The translations under genes and the position numbers were made by a program. Shown piece after piece: positions 23,956-32,682 of a stretch of DNA of 38,820 bases; the stretch's first letter is position 1; each line of letters begins with the position of its first letter. Under the pieces are notes generated by a model. That model searched no databases. It saw only the letters and a list, made by a program, of their open reading frames with translations, and was not told the origin of the DNA. The stretch comes from Planctomycetia bacterium (GTDB lineage: Bacteria; Planctomycetota; Planctomycetia; Pirellulales; UBA7805), in contig JAIOQB010000246.1 in assembly GCA_021413585.1 (NCBI GenBank), positions 1 through 38,820 of the forward strand. The letters are read 5' to 3'.

Positions 23956-26691
23956 ATGCACGACAAATCCGACTCCGCCGCGATCCACATTCATCGCCGC
24001 AAGTTCGTCCAGGCGGTCGGGCTGGGTACGGCTGCTTTGGCGCTCTCGACAAATGCCGAAATCCAGGCCGCCGAGTTGGGCGAGCCAATCGCCGGCTTTG
24101 AAAAGCTGGTTCCGCCCGACAAGAAGCTCGACCCGGCGTGGCTCGCGTCGCTCACCGAGCGCGGCAAGCCCGACGTATGGCGCGGCCCGCAGCTGAAGTG
24201 GATCGGGATGCCGATCGGCGGCCTGTGCGCCGGGCAGCTTTATTTGGGCGGTGACGGCCAACTCTGGCACTGGGACATCATGAACGAGCCGGAGCAGATC
24301 GAGTTCTCCGGCGGCGGAAGCGCCCGCTACGCCAAGCCCCGCTTGCCCAAGGTTCCGTTCAAGCAGGGCTTTGGCTTAAAAATCATCGCGGGAGGTGAAA
24401 CGCAAAATCGCGAGTTGAACCAGAAAGGCTTTAGCGAGATCTCATTTCGCGGCGAGTACCCAGTGGCCCGCGTGGAGTTTCGCGATCCGAAATCGCCAGT
24501 GGAAGTGTCGCTGGCCGCATTCTCGCCGTTCATTCCGCTCAATACCGAGGACTCCACGCTGCCGGCGACGGTGCTGCAGTACACTGTCAAGAACACGTCG
24601 AAAGAAACGATTCATGGCGAAATGGTGGGCTGGCTGCAAAATCCGGTTTGCTTTCGAAGTGCGCGTAAGCACGAGGGCAAACTCCACAATCGAGTTTATT
24701 GCAAGGACTCGGCGACGTCGGTGCTTTCTTGCTCGGCCAGCCCCATCGGGAAGAACGACGACATTACCACACGTCCCGACTTTGGCACGATCAGCCTGGC
24801 GCTTTTGAATCACTTTCACCGAGCGCGCGGATATGCCGAGCAACCTGAGAGGGATCCCTTCGCGGAGGATAAAACAAGTTCGATCAAAGCCAGCGGTCCG
24901 TTGGGCAAGCCGCTGGTAGGTTCACTTCGGGCAAATTTTACGCTTCAGCCAGGCGACCTACACATTTTTACCTTCGTCATCGCCTGGCACTTCCCCAGCA
25001 CGCAATACGAACTGGACCTCGACGCCAAATGGTTCGCCCACACCTGGGGGCAGATCAAGGACATCAAGAAGCTTCAGCGTCACTACGCCACGCGGTTCGA
25101 TTCGTCGGACGCCGTCGTCGCCTATGTCGCAAAGAACATCGACCGGCTCTCGTCGCAAACGCTCCTCTGGAATCGCACCTGGTACGACTCGACGCTGCCG
25201 TACTGGCTGCTTGACCGGACGTTCATCCCAATCGATTGCCTCGCCACCTGCACGGCGCATTGGTTCAGCAACGGCCGGTTCTACGGCTGGGAAGGGGTTT
25301 ATTCCTGCCAGGGGACCTGCACGCACGTGTGGCACTACGCGCAGGGCATGGCGAGGCTGTTTCCTGAGCTGGAGCGCAGCTCGCGCGAGATTTCTGACTT
25401 CGACGTCGGGTACGATCGGAAAACCGGCTGGATCGGCCATCGGGCGGAATCGCCGGCTCCCCACGCCATCGACGGGCAGGCGGGCACGATTCTGCGCGTC
25501 TATCGAGAGCATCAAATGTCGGCCGACGACAAGTTCCTCCGCCGGCTCTGGCCGCAAGTGAAGCAATCGATCGAGGCCCTGATCCGCGAAGACGGCAACC
25601 AGGACGGCATCCTCGAAGGAGCGCAGCACAACACGCTCGACGCCTCGTGGTACGGCCCGGTGGCGTGGCTCAGCGCGCTCTACTTGGCGTCGCTGCGGGC
25701 CGGCGAAGCGATGGCCAACGAAGTGGGGGACACAGAGTTCGCCACCCGCTGCCGCACGATCGCCGAGGCTGGGACCAAAAACATTCCCGAGCGGCTGTTC
25801 AACGGCCAGTACTTCATTCAGATTCGCGATCCCAGGTTTCCCAAGGCGAACGGCTCGGGCAATGGCTGCGAGATCGATCAGGTGTTGGGCCAAAGCTGGG
25901 TCTATCAGGTCGGCCTGCCACGCGTGCTGCCGGAAGACAAGACGCGGCAGGCGCTCAACGCTCTGTGGCGCTACAACTTCACGCCGGACGTTGGTCCATA
26001 TCGCGCGCAGATGCGCACCGGCCGCTGGTTCGCCATGCCGGGCGAAGGAGGGCTGCTGATGTGTACGTGGCCGCACGGCGGGGGGAAGGATGCTCTGTCG
26101 CGCGGGGACGCGCTGTTCGCCGGCTACTTCAACGAGTGCATGACCGGCTTTGAATATCAGGTGGCCAGCCACATGATCTGGGAAGGGACGCCCGACTTCA
26201 TTCAAAAGGGACTGGCGATCACCCGCACGATTCACGACCGTTACGATCCGATGCACCGCAATCCGTACAACGAAATCGAGTGCGGCGATCATTATTCGCG
26301 CGCCATGGCCAGTTACGGCGTGTTCCTGGCGGTGTGCGGATTTGAATATCACGGCCCGCAAGGGCACATCGGCTTCGCCCCGCGGCTGACGCCCGAGAAC
26401 TTCCGCGTCGCGTTCACCGCCGCGGAAGGCTGGGGGACGTTCTCGCAGCGGCAGGAAGCCACGATGCAGCACGCGTCGCTGGAAGTGCGCTGGGGGAAGC
26501 TCCGCTTGCGAACCGTGTCGCTGCAACTGCCGGAGGGGGGCGCGGCGCACGATTGCCAAGTGACCCTGGCCGGCAAGTCACTTGATGTCAGGCACGCCAG
26601 CGACGGCCGCCGGCTGACGATCACGCTGGCCGCAGAGGCAACCATTGAGGCTGGGCAGACGATCGAAATGAAGATCGATCTAACAAAATAG
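23956..26691 (+). CDS. GH116-family beta-glucosidase/glucosylceramidase-like enzyme, Tat-exported
   Basis: A 911-residue glycoside hydrolase. It starts at an ATG with AGGAG five bases upstream. A twin-arginine signal lies at residues 13-33 (HRRKFVQAVGLGTAALALS). The N-terminal GBA2-type domain shows GMPIGGLCAGQLYLGGDGQL and WHWDIMN. In the alpha-barrel, E446 (FYGWEGVYS) fits the nucleophile position and D641 (CEIDQVLGQSW) the acid/base, by analogy with characterised GH116 enzymes; YRAQMRTGRWFAMPGEGGLL is also typical. The surroundings of E446 differ from the classical YLEG(x)EYRMYNT pattern, so specificity may differ. Its partners are the coupled esterase and DUF6786 genes, suggesting a small glycoside-degradation locus. 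The TAG stop is part of a family C repeat. Confidence 0.9.
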   Translation: MHDKSDSAAIHIHRRKFVQAVGLGTAALALSTNAEIQAAELGEPIAGFEKLVPPDKKLDPAWLASLTERGKPDVWRGPQLKWIGMPIGGLCAGQLYLGGDGQLWHWDIMNEPEQIEFSGGGSARYAKPRLPKVPFKQGFGLKIIAGGETQNRELNQKGFSEISFRGEYPVARVEFRDPKSPVEVSLAAFSPFIPLNTEDSTLPATVLQYTVKNTSKETIHGEMVGWLQNPVCFRSARKHEGKLHNRVYCKDSATSVLSCSASPIGKNDDITTRPDFGTISLALLNHFHRARGYAEQPERDPFAEDKTSSIKASGPLGKPLVGSLRANFTLQPGDLHIFTFVIAWHFPSTQYELDLDAKWFAHTWGQIKDIKKLQRHYATRFDSSDAVVAYVAKNIDRLSSQTLLWNRTWYDSTLPYWLLDRTFIPIDCLATCTAHWFSNGRFYGWEGVYSCQGTCTHVWHYAQGMARLFPELERSSREISDFDVGYDRKTGWIGHRAESPAPHAIDGQAGTILRVYREHQMSADDKFLRRLWPQVKQSIEALIREDGNQDGILEGAQHNTLDASWYGPVAWLSALYLASLRAGEAMANEVGDTEFATRCRTIAEAGTKNIPERLFNGQYFIQIRDPRFPKANGSGNGCEIDQVLGQSWVYQVGLPRVLPEDKTRQALNALWRYNFTPDVGPYRAQMRTGRWFAMPGEGGLLMCTWPHGGGKDALSRGDALFAGYFNECMTGFEYQVASHMIWEGTPDFIQKGLAITRTIHDRYDPMHRNPYNEIECGDHYSRAMASYGVFLAVCGFEYHGPQGHIGFAPRLTPENFRVAFTAAEGWGTFSQRQEATMQHASLEVRWGKLRLRTVSLQLPEGGAAHDCQVTLAGKSLDVRHASDGRRLTITLAAEATIEAGQTIEMKIDLTK

Positions 26692-26971
26692 CCCCGGGCT
26701 CTGCCCGGGGGTTGCACCGCGAAAAGGCTCGAAAGTAGGTTCCGCCTGCCGGGCGGTACCTTGAACTGCGGACCGGCCTGCATCACCAGTTGCTCACTAG
26801 CCCGACGCGCAAGCGAGGGAGCACATGTTTCCGCCCCCTCGCTTGTGATTCGGGCTAGTGAGCGGAATGGCGCTAGCCACCGGTCCCACGGTTGATGGCG
26901 CCCATCCGGGGACCGGCGGCTAGCGCCGAACCGCTCACGCATGGCAGGTACCGGCCGGCAGGCGGAACCTA
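26689..26971. repeat. Composite repeat C-B-D-E-B(inverted) filling a convergent gap
   Basis: The whole space between the GH116 and c-di-AMP synthase genes is repeat. Family C starts at the GH116 stop (26689-26712). Family B starts at 26736, a D hairpin is at 26795-26860, and an E element is at 26860-26938 (GTGAGCGGAATGGCGCTAGC and GCTAGCGCCGAACCGCTCAC). An inverted B ends at 26971, its TAG being the stop of the minus-strand gene. The two B copies make the composite an inverted-terminal structure of about 236 bases. Confidence 0.9.
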
Positions 26972-28423
26972 CTTGGCGGGCTGCACTTTGCCGATTTGCA
27001 ATGTCACGCTTACGTCCGGCGGCGTCCCTTCCGGAAATCGAACGTCGCTGGGGGGAACCAGCGTGGCTTTGAGCGTCGTGGTCGTAGTCACCTGGCTCAG
27101 GTCGATCGGCTCGGTGAATATCCGCACCGTCGTGCTGGCGCGGGTTTTCCAGATGCGCACGGCCACCGTCTTCGGGTTGGCCGTGGCGCTGAGCAATTGC
27201 AGATCGGGCGGCAGCCGCCCCGTGGTGCGCACTTCCACCGGCAGCGCGGCGCTGACCACCGAATGGGCTTCGAGCGAAATGGTTGTCGGGTCCACCTGGT
27301 ACACGTCCAGGTTCGAGGGGCGCTTGATGTCGGAGTCGTCGATGGAGATCTTTTGCACTCCCTCCTGCAAGCCGGACATATCGAGCGAGATCTTCAGCGC
27401 GTTCGTGTTGAGCAGGCTGAATGCCCGCTCGAAGCCGCCGAACGTCACGCGGGCCTGCGAGGGGGCCGTGTCGTCGATCACCATTCCGTCGGGCGGGTTG
27501 CGGTATTCGATCGGCACCGTCACCGACTGCTGCACGGTGCCGGCCCGGAAATTGACCAAAAACCACGCCATGCAGGCCAGCAGCACGGACACCGCCTTCA
27601 GGGCCGCATTCTCCCGCAGCACGCGCCGCGCGGTGGATTCCGTCGATTGCGGAAACAATTCCTGATTGAACTGGTCGAGCACGCGCTGCAAGTCGGCCGA
27701 TGAACTCAGCGGCGTGAGCTTCCCCTGCCGGGCAACGCTGATCTGGCCGCGCTCTTCGGAGACCACAATCACCAGGGCATCGGTCCGCTCCGAGACGCCC
27801 AGGGCCGCGGCATGCCGCGTGCCGCGCTGGCCGATCTCGCGCAAATTGTGCGACAGCGGCAGGTGAACCCCAAACCGCCGCAAGCGGTCGTGCTCGAGGA
27901 TCACGGCCCCGTCGTGCCCCATCGAGTGCGGATCAAAAATGCTATCGAGCAGGGCCTTGCTGATTTCGCCGTCGACCAGGACCCCGCCTTCGATATGGCG
28001 ATCGAGCGGCTCGCGCCCCTTCATCACCAGCAGCGCCCCGATGCGCCGTGCCGCCAGGTCAGCCGACACTTCCACAATCGTGTCGAGATGCGACAGCGCC
28101 GCCTGCGTGTGGAACCGCTCCTGCAGCGTACCCAGCGTCGCGACGCGCTCAAACAACCGCCGCAAATCTTCCTGGAACACCACGACCACGGCCACCAGCA
28201 GCACGGCGAATACCGCCTGAAACAGCAGTTGGGTCAGGTACATGTCGAACGCCCGCGCGGAGAAGTACACCACCGCCAGCACCGAGATGCCGACCAGCAC
28301 GGACCGCGAAGCAGTTTTCTTGAACCACGTCAGCACCGCGTACAGAAACAACGACACCAGCGCGATGTCGAACAGGTCCGCAACGCGGACGAGTCGAACC
28401 AGATGGTGCATGGTGTTCCACAT
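26969..28423 (-). CDS. cdaA: Diadenylate cyclase (CdaA-like) fused to YbbR/CdaR-like repeats
   Basis: It makes the second messenger c-di-AMP from two ATP. From the ATG at 28423 it has 484 residues (a TTG at 28459 would add 12; another ATG is at 28411). Three N-terminal membrane helices (about 11-85) match CdaA. The DAC domain shows D171-G-A and GTRH at 201-204, but the motif reads R203-H204-A205 where RHR is usual. After residue 270 comes a further membrane helix (LKAVSVLLACMAWFLVNF) and about 190 residues of YbbR-type beta repeats (VTVPIEYRNPPDGMVIDD, ALPVEVRTTGRLPPDLQLL). In Firmicutes cdaA and its regulator cdaR are adjacent separate genes; here they are one polypeptide, which supports the assignment. 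No glmM follows. The stop is supplied by a B repeat. Confidence 0.88.
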   Translation of the reverse strand: MWNTMHHLVRLVRVADLFDIALVSLFLYAVLTWFKKTASRSVLVGISVLAVVYFSARAFDMYLTQLLFQAVFAVLLVAVVVVFQEDLRRLFERVATLGTLQERFHTQAALSHLDTIVEVSADLAARRIGALLVMKGREPLDRHIEGGVLVDGEISKALLDSIFDPHSMGHDGAVILEHDRLRRFGVHLPLSHNLREIGQRGTRHAAALGVSERTDALVIVVSEERGQISVARQGKLTPLSSSADLQRVLDQFNQELFPQSTESTARRVLRENAALKAVSVLLACMAWFLVNFRAGTVQQSVTVPIEYRNPPDGMVIDDTAPSQARVTFGGFERAFSLLNTNALKISLDMSGLQEGVQKISIDDSDIKRPSNLDVYQVDPTTISLEAHSVVSAALPVEVRTTGRLPPDLQLLSATANPKTVAVRIWKTRASTTVRIFTEPIDLSQVTTTTTLKATLVPPSDVRFPEGTPPDVSVTLQIGKVQPAK

Positions 28424-28758
28424 AAGTTCGCGGGCGGTGGCTGGCGGGTAGATGCCCAAACAACAGTCAGCAGCGCGCGGCCGCGGAGCCTGAATTGAGG
28501 GTGCTGGATTGTATTGACATTGCGGCGATGGCGACAGGTCAAAAGTGGCTGTTGTAAATCACACGCTAGCCGGTGGCGCAAACGAGAGAATACGACAATA
28601 GCCAGAAGCGCAAGCGAGGGGGCACGGCTCTCACTCCCTCGCCTACGTTTCGGGCAAGTGTCATGTTGCGGTGGGGCCGAACCGTTGAGCAGTGCATCAG
28701 TGCGCGAAGTGTATTGGCACTGCAACCCCTGGGCGGAGCCCGGGGCTATTTTGGCACA
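28424..28758. other. Intergenic region with degenerate D and C repeats
   Basis: A decayed D element lies at about 28597-28660 (AAGCGCAAGCGAGGGGGCAC, then CCCTCGCCTACGTTTCGGGC). An inverted family C copy is at about 28729-28753, just downstream of the stop of the minus-strand gene ending at 28759. No gene or clear promoter for the c-di-AMP synthase is visible. Confidence 0.6.
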
Positions 28759-30717
28759 TCACTTCTTGCTCGTCGCTGGAGGGTGTACCGTCAGATCGAG
28801 ATTCTGACTGTAGATCGGCAGATGCCGATAATAAACTTCCAGCAAGTACAGCGACATGCAGGTCGTGTACAGCCGCCCGCCGCTGCTCCCCCAGGCGTCC
28901 CCCATCGGATTCCAACTCCCGGTCTCGGCCCCGCGGCGGACTTGATGGTTCGGCACCTCGACCGACATCACCTTGTTCCACTTCTCCCAGGCATCGCCGG
29001 AGAGATGGTGCAGCGCTTGCGTGGCGTAGTACCAGTAATACACGTCCTGGCCGTGCTTGTAGTCGATCGGCGTTTCGAGCAGCCGCTTGGCTCCTTCGAC
29101 CAGCCGCGGATCGTCTTGCTTCCAGCCGAGGAACTCGCGGCTGAGCAAGCCTTCGGCCGACATCGCCAGCGAGGCCCCTTTCCGCGGCTCGTAGGAATAC
29201 TGCCGCCCACCGTCGTGCGCGACCGATTCCAAAAACTGCTCGAATTGGTAGAGCGTTCCCTGCGGCACCTGGAGGCCGGCCATCCGCGCGCTTTGCAGCG
29301 CCATCATCACCCAGCCTGAGACCGACAGGTCCGATTTTCGATGCGGCTTATACTTCCAGCCGCCGGCGGTGGTTTGGTTTTTCACCAGGTAGTCGACCGC
29401 CCGCTGGGCACGATCGCGCAGCTCGGGGTCGTGCGTCATGGCATACGCTTCGCACAACGCCAGCGTGCAGATCGCCTGCGAGTAGAAATTGTGATGCTCG
29501 GGGATTCGCTCCAGGAAATTGCCGTCGGACTGTTGCCGCTTCAGCAGCGACTTCAGCCCTTTGTCTGCCACCAGGCGAAATGCCGGATCGTCGCCGCTGG
29601 TGGCCGTGTAGCCGGCCCCTTGATACGCCAACAGGGCCAGCGCGGTGGCGACCTGCGGGTTTTCAATTTCGCCGGGATCGGCGTACGGACCGTGCAGGCT
29701 CCAGCCGCCGCTCTTTTGTTGCTGGCGCGCGAGCCACGCCAGCCCGGCGCCGACGGCGGTTTCTGTCCCCTCACTGCCGCCATACGCTTTGACTAAAGCG
29801 CCTTTGATGCCCGAGCCGCGGCCCGAGAGCAAAATGCCCATCGACGGCGCGCCGACTCCACCGCCGGTGCCCAGCGCGCCCACCGCCACGCTCGTCATCG
29901 GCTCGTCCCCTCCCTCTTTGACGAGATCGCCGACCGGCAGGCCGGCCGTGAGCGTGTCGGGGCCCCCCGCCGCGCCTCCCGGCTCGGGTTTGCCCAGGTC
30001 TGGCACGCCGACGTTAGCGGCTCCGAGCGTTGTTTCATCATCTCCGCCCGAAGCGTCGCCGGGCGTAACCACGGTCAACTCCGGCGTGACGTCGTCCGTA
30101 TGGGCGCGAACCGCCAGCAGGCCGAGGATGATCATCACGCCCATGTGGAAGATGCAGCTCACCAGCCACGGGGGCGCGAGGCGGGCGGCTTCGATCAGTT
30201 CGGCGGGTTCGTCGTCGTCGGTTGATGCTTCGCCTGTTTCACTGTCTACGACTTCGCCGACGGCAGCGGGATTCAATGCCGGTGAGATTTCGCCAGGGGC
30301 GATGGTTGGCGGTACGGCAATCGGCGGCAGGACACTTGGCGCAGGGGCAAGCGGACCAATCGCAGGCATGTTGATCGTTGGTGCAGCGAGTCCACCTGCA
30401 GCGATCGCCAGTGGCGGCGGCGGCGCGATCGCTTTGTCTTGATCGAGCACGCCGGGCCCTCGCGCCATCAGAGGTGGCGGTCGGCGAATGACTGTCGGAC
30501 GCGCGTCTTTGCCAGTTGGCAAGGTGACGCCCTCGGACGCTGTTGACAGTGGCGGCCCGGACAATGGGGCTTCAATTCGCGGCGTGCCGGGGGAGGGGAG
30601 GGGCTGCTCGGGAGAGCTTGCAATTTTCGCCGTTGGGGCCGCATCGACCGAAGGATTTGCGACGCGGCGCCCGTTGGGCGGCGTTGGTCCTTTCAGTTCG
30701 AGATCGGCGGCTGACAT
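28759..30717 (-). CDS. Squalene-cyclase/prenyltransferase-like repeat protein with Pro-rich N-terminus
   Basis: A 652-residue membrane-anchored protein. Residues 1-180 are a Pro/Ala/Gly-rich low-complexity region. One membrane helix spans about 182-203 (WLVSCIFHMGVMIILGLLAV), followed by a Gly/Asp-rich linker. Residues 325-640 are alpha/alpha-toroid repeats of the prenyltransferase/squalene oxidase type (AVGAGLAWLARQQQKSGGWS, ATALALLAYQGAGYT, YSQAICTLALCEAYAMTHD, AVDYLVKNQTTAGGWKYKP). The DxDD catalytic motif of squalene cyclases is not seen, so it is more likely a binding or scaffold toroid than a terpene cyclase. Proteins of this layout are frequent in planctomycetes, function unknown. A GGTGG stretch precedes the ATG at 30717. 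Confidence 0.82.
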   Translation of the reverse strand: MSAADLELKGPTPPNGRRVANPSVDAAPTAKIASSPEQPLPSPGTPRIEAPLSGPPLSTASEGVTLPTGKDARPTVIRRPPPLMARGPGVLDQDKAIAPPPPLAIAAGGLAAPTINMPAIGPLAPAPSVLPPIAVPPTIAPGEISPALNPAAVGEVVDSETGEASTDDDEPAELIEAARLAPPWLVSCIFHMGVMIILGLLAVRAHTDDVTPELTVVTPGDASGGDDETTLGAANVGVPDLGKPEPGGAAGGPDTLTAGLPVGDLVKEGGDEPMTSVAVGALGTGGGVGAPSMGILLSGRGSGIKGALVKAYGGSEGTETAVGAGLAWLARQQQKSGGWSLHGPYADPGEIENPQVATALALLAYQGAGYTATSGDDPAFRLVADKGLKSLLKRQQSDGNFLERIPEHHNFYSQAICTLALCEAYAMTHDPELRDRAQRAVDYLVKNQTTAGGWKYKPHRKSDLSVSGWVMMALQSARMAGLQVPQGTLYQFEQFLESVAHDGGRQYSYEPRKGASLAMSAEGLLSREFLGWKQDDPRLVEGAKRLLETPIDYKHGQDVYYWYYATQALHHLSGDAWEKWNKVMSVEVPNHQVRRGAETGSWNPMGDAWGSSGGRLYTTCMSLYLLEVYYRHLPIYSQNLDLTVHPPATSKK

Positions 30718-31027
30718 GATCCACCACCCTGGGTTCGCCCCACTGCAGCCCCACCCCCTCGATTCTATAGGACGAGTGATCGCGAGCCAACGAGAAACGG
30801 ACGATTGACAAAGGCAAGCCCGCCAAAAAATGGCGAACCTTTTCCGGCGGTATGTGACCTATTTGGGCCCCTGGCCAAATACCCGGCTGGACAACAGGCC
30901 TCGATCAGGTAAAATCAGATGTTTGGCTGGCGAGCGTCACGCAGTTCAGCCGATGGAACGTCGGTGGTAGATTCACCGGCCCACACCATAGCCGCCAGGC
31001 CCTCAGGCCGCGGCCCACAATACATGA
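30718..31027. other. Intergenic region upstream of the initiator tRNA
   Basis: It contains the start region of the minus-strand gene and the tRNA promoter region. TTGACA occurs at 30805-30810, but there is no convincing -10 at the right distance and it lies more than 200 bases from the tRNA. No repeat copy or gene was found. Confidence 0.4.
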
Positions 31028-31101
<74 letters not shown>

Positions 31102-31112
31102 TTTGATGATCG

Positions 31113-31154
31113 AAAAAACCCCCGGGTTGCGCCAGCGACTACGGGGGTTTTTTT
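31113..31154 (+). terminator. Rho-independent terminator of the tRNA gene
   Basis: AAAAAACCCCC (31113-31123) pairs with GGGGGTTTTTT (31143-31153) around a short GC-rich loop, ending in a run of T. It directly follows the tRNA. The short frame reading through it (from 31103) is not a gene. Confidence 0.85.
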
Positions 31155-31314
31155 GGAATTTCCGTGACCACCTAAGAGGAGTTTACGTTACCTTAAACGT
31201 CATTCGCTGGCACTCGAATGAGGGGGCCACACTCGCGCGAAAATGGCAGAATGCACGACTGCATTTTCGCGGAGGAATTGCTGTTGATCCTCCGGCAAGG
31301 CTGGAGACAAACCA

Positions 31315-31842
31315 ATGACTGACGCGGATACTCCAATCGGAAGCTTTGCGGTTGTTCAACCGTGCTTGTGGACTGAAAACCGGTACTATCGACTTTACAT
31401 CACGCCAGAGGAACTTGTAGGTGTCTGGACAGGCAAGGCTAAGGACATTGCTCGTGTGTTTGCTGCCCAAGGTGGTTTGGTCCGGGGCTTGCTAGCGGGC
31501 GCGGCCGGCAATCGGCAACAGGACGGACGCATCCAGGAGTTGGCGACCAAGCCCTTCGAGCAACTTCGCGCGGACCATGAACACAATTTCGCTGCTCGAC
31601 TCAACGACGTCGCCCATGCGGAGATTGCGATTGGCTCAATCTGGTTCCGGCTGAACTGGTCGTCGATTGCGCAAGTCGGCCTGCTTCACATTTCGCTCCA
31701 CAGCGGCCAACGGCTTAGATTCGCTGTGCCAACGAACGACGACATGCGAGCGGCGATCGATCTGGTCAAAGCCTCCTTTGGCCCAACGCTACGTGTTGGT
31801 TTAGCATGGGACGAGGGACGCAAAAGATATCGACGCACCTAA
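31315..31842 (+). CDS. Conserved-looking hypothetical protein
   Basis: A 175-residue soluble protein. The ATG at 31315 has GGAG about 9 bases upstream. No signal peptide is present. The N-terminal part (NRYYRLYITPEELVGVWTGK) resembles a PH-like or membrane-interaction beta start. A Gly/Ala-rich helix follows, then a second beta section (LLHISLHSGQRLRFAVPTND). I cannot name the family. It is the first gene inside the region between the initiator tRNA and its decayed 3' copy. Its codon use is less GC-biased than the signalling genes, which is consistent with acquisition. Confidence 0.65.
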   Translation: MTDADTPIGSFAVVQPCLWTENRYYRLYITPEELVGVWTGKAKDIARVFAAQGGLVRGLLAGAAGNRQQDGRIQELATKPFEQLRADHEHNFAARLNDVAHAEIAIGSIWFRLNWSSIAQVGLLHISLHSGQRLRFAVPTNDDMRAAIDLVKASFGPTLRVGLAWDEGRKRYRRT

Positions 31843-31932
31843 CTCCGCGGCAGATTCAACCCCTGCGGCACATTGAATCTGTTTGATAACAACGTGGACA
31901 CTGGCTGGGGTTTTTGTCGCCACGTAATTCTC

Positions 31933-32646
31933 TCATCCTTCGAGAGACAAATGAAGCCCTCGCAGGAAGGACCGCCATTGCAGCGCACGCGGCGAGCCGG
32001 AATCGAGTCGCCTTGTTGGCGAGTCCTCAATAAAGGGATAGAGCAACCAGATTTCCGGACCGATGTAACCTAATCGCTCCCACTCTCTCATGAACTCTTC
32101 CACGCTGTCTGAAACCGGGATGAGTGGCGATTCGGTTTCCATATCGATTTCGTGGCTGACGTAAATCACCGGCGGGTTTTCTGGGTTCGCTTTGACGTGA
32201 AGCACAAGCTGATCCCCATTCGCAATGGGAATCAAGGGAACGCTTTCGCGGAGCGTCTGGGCGGTGACGGGACCGAAGCCGCCATAGTCGTCAAAAACTT
32301 CGGCCCACGCAATCAAGCCGTGTTGCTCTTCCTCAAGTTTCGCGGCGGCGCAGATTTTTGGACCCGCATAGATTGAGTATTGATGTGGCAAGATTTCTGA
32401 CATGGCCGCTAATCGCGGTTCGTCAGGCGACCAATGAAAGCAACAATGGGCGTTCGCCGAGGCGGTCACATAATAACCGCGGAGCACCACCGGCAGACCG
32501 TGGGGGAGCACTCGATCCAACCGATCCGCCTCCGCAGGTTCGAGCGGGGGATCGATGTTGATTTGCATTCCCCATTGCCCCGCAAGTTCACTCGTCGAGC
32601 GAACAAACCTCTCGGCACGCTGGAGCCACGGCAACCAGTTTGACAT
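31933..32646 (-). CDS. SMI1/KNR4-like (SUKH superfamily) protein
   Basis: A 237-residue cytosolic protein. SUKH-type features are LPHGLPVVLRGYYVTAS (the LPxxLxxFY block), the central IPIANGDQLVLHV, PVIYVSHEIDMETESPLIPV and EEFMREWERLGYIGPEIW with an acidic, aromatic end. SUKH proteins mostly act as immunity proteins for polymorphic or contact-dependent toxins, some as regulators. No toxin gene adjoins it. It is paralogous in layout to the next gene on the same strand, separated by 36 bases, so the two probably form an operon. Assignment is by recalled pattern only. Confidence 0.7.
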   Translation of the reverse strand: MSNWLPWLQRAERFVRSTSELAGQWGMQINIDPPLEPAEADRLDRVLPHGLPVVLRGYYVTASANAHCCFHWSPDEPRLAAMSEILPHQYSIYAGPKICAAAKLEEEQHGLIAWAEVFDDYGGFGPVTAQTLRESVPLIPIANGDQLVLHVKANPENPPVIYVSHEIDMETESPLIPVSDSVEEFMREWERLGYIGPEIWLLYPFIEDSPTRRLDSGSPRALQWRSFLRGLHLSLEG

Positions 32647-32682
32647 GTCCGTTGAATTCCTTACCCGCGAGCGGTCGTAGCC

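Noticed and set aside
24958-26559. 533-codon minus-strand open frame
   Set aside because: Antisense to the GH116 gene; no recognisable motif.
30805-30827. TTGACA as promoter for the tRNA
   Set aside because: No acceptable -10 at 16-18 bases and too far from the tRNA start.
31103-31318. 71-codon plus-strand frame after the tRNA
   Set aside because: It reads through the tRNA terminator and has no ribosome-binding site.
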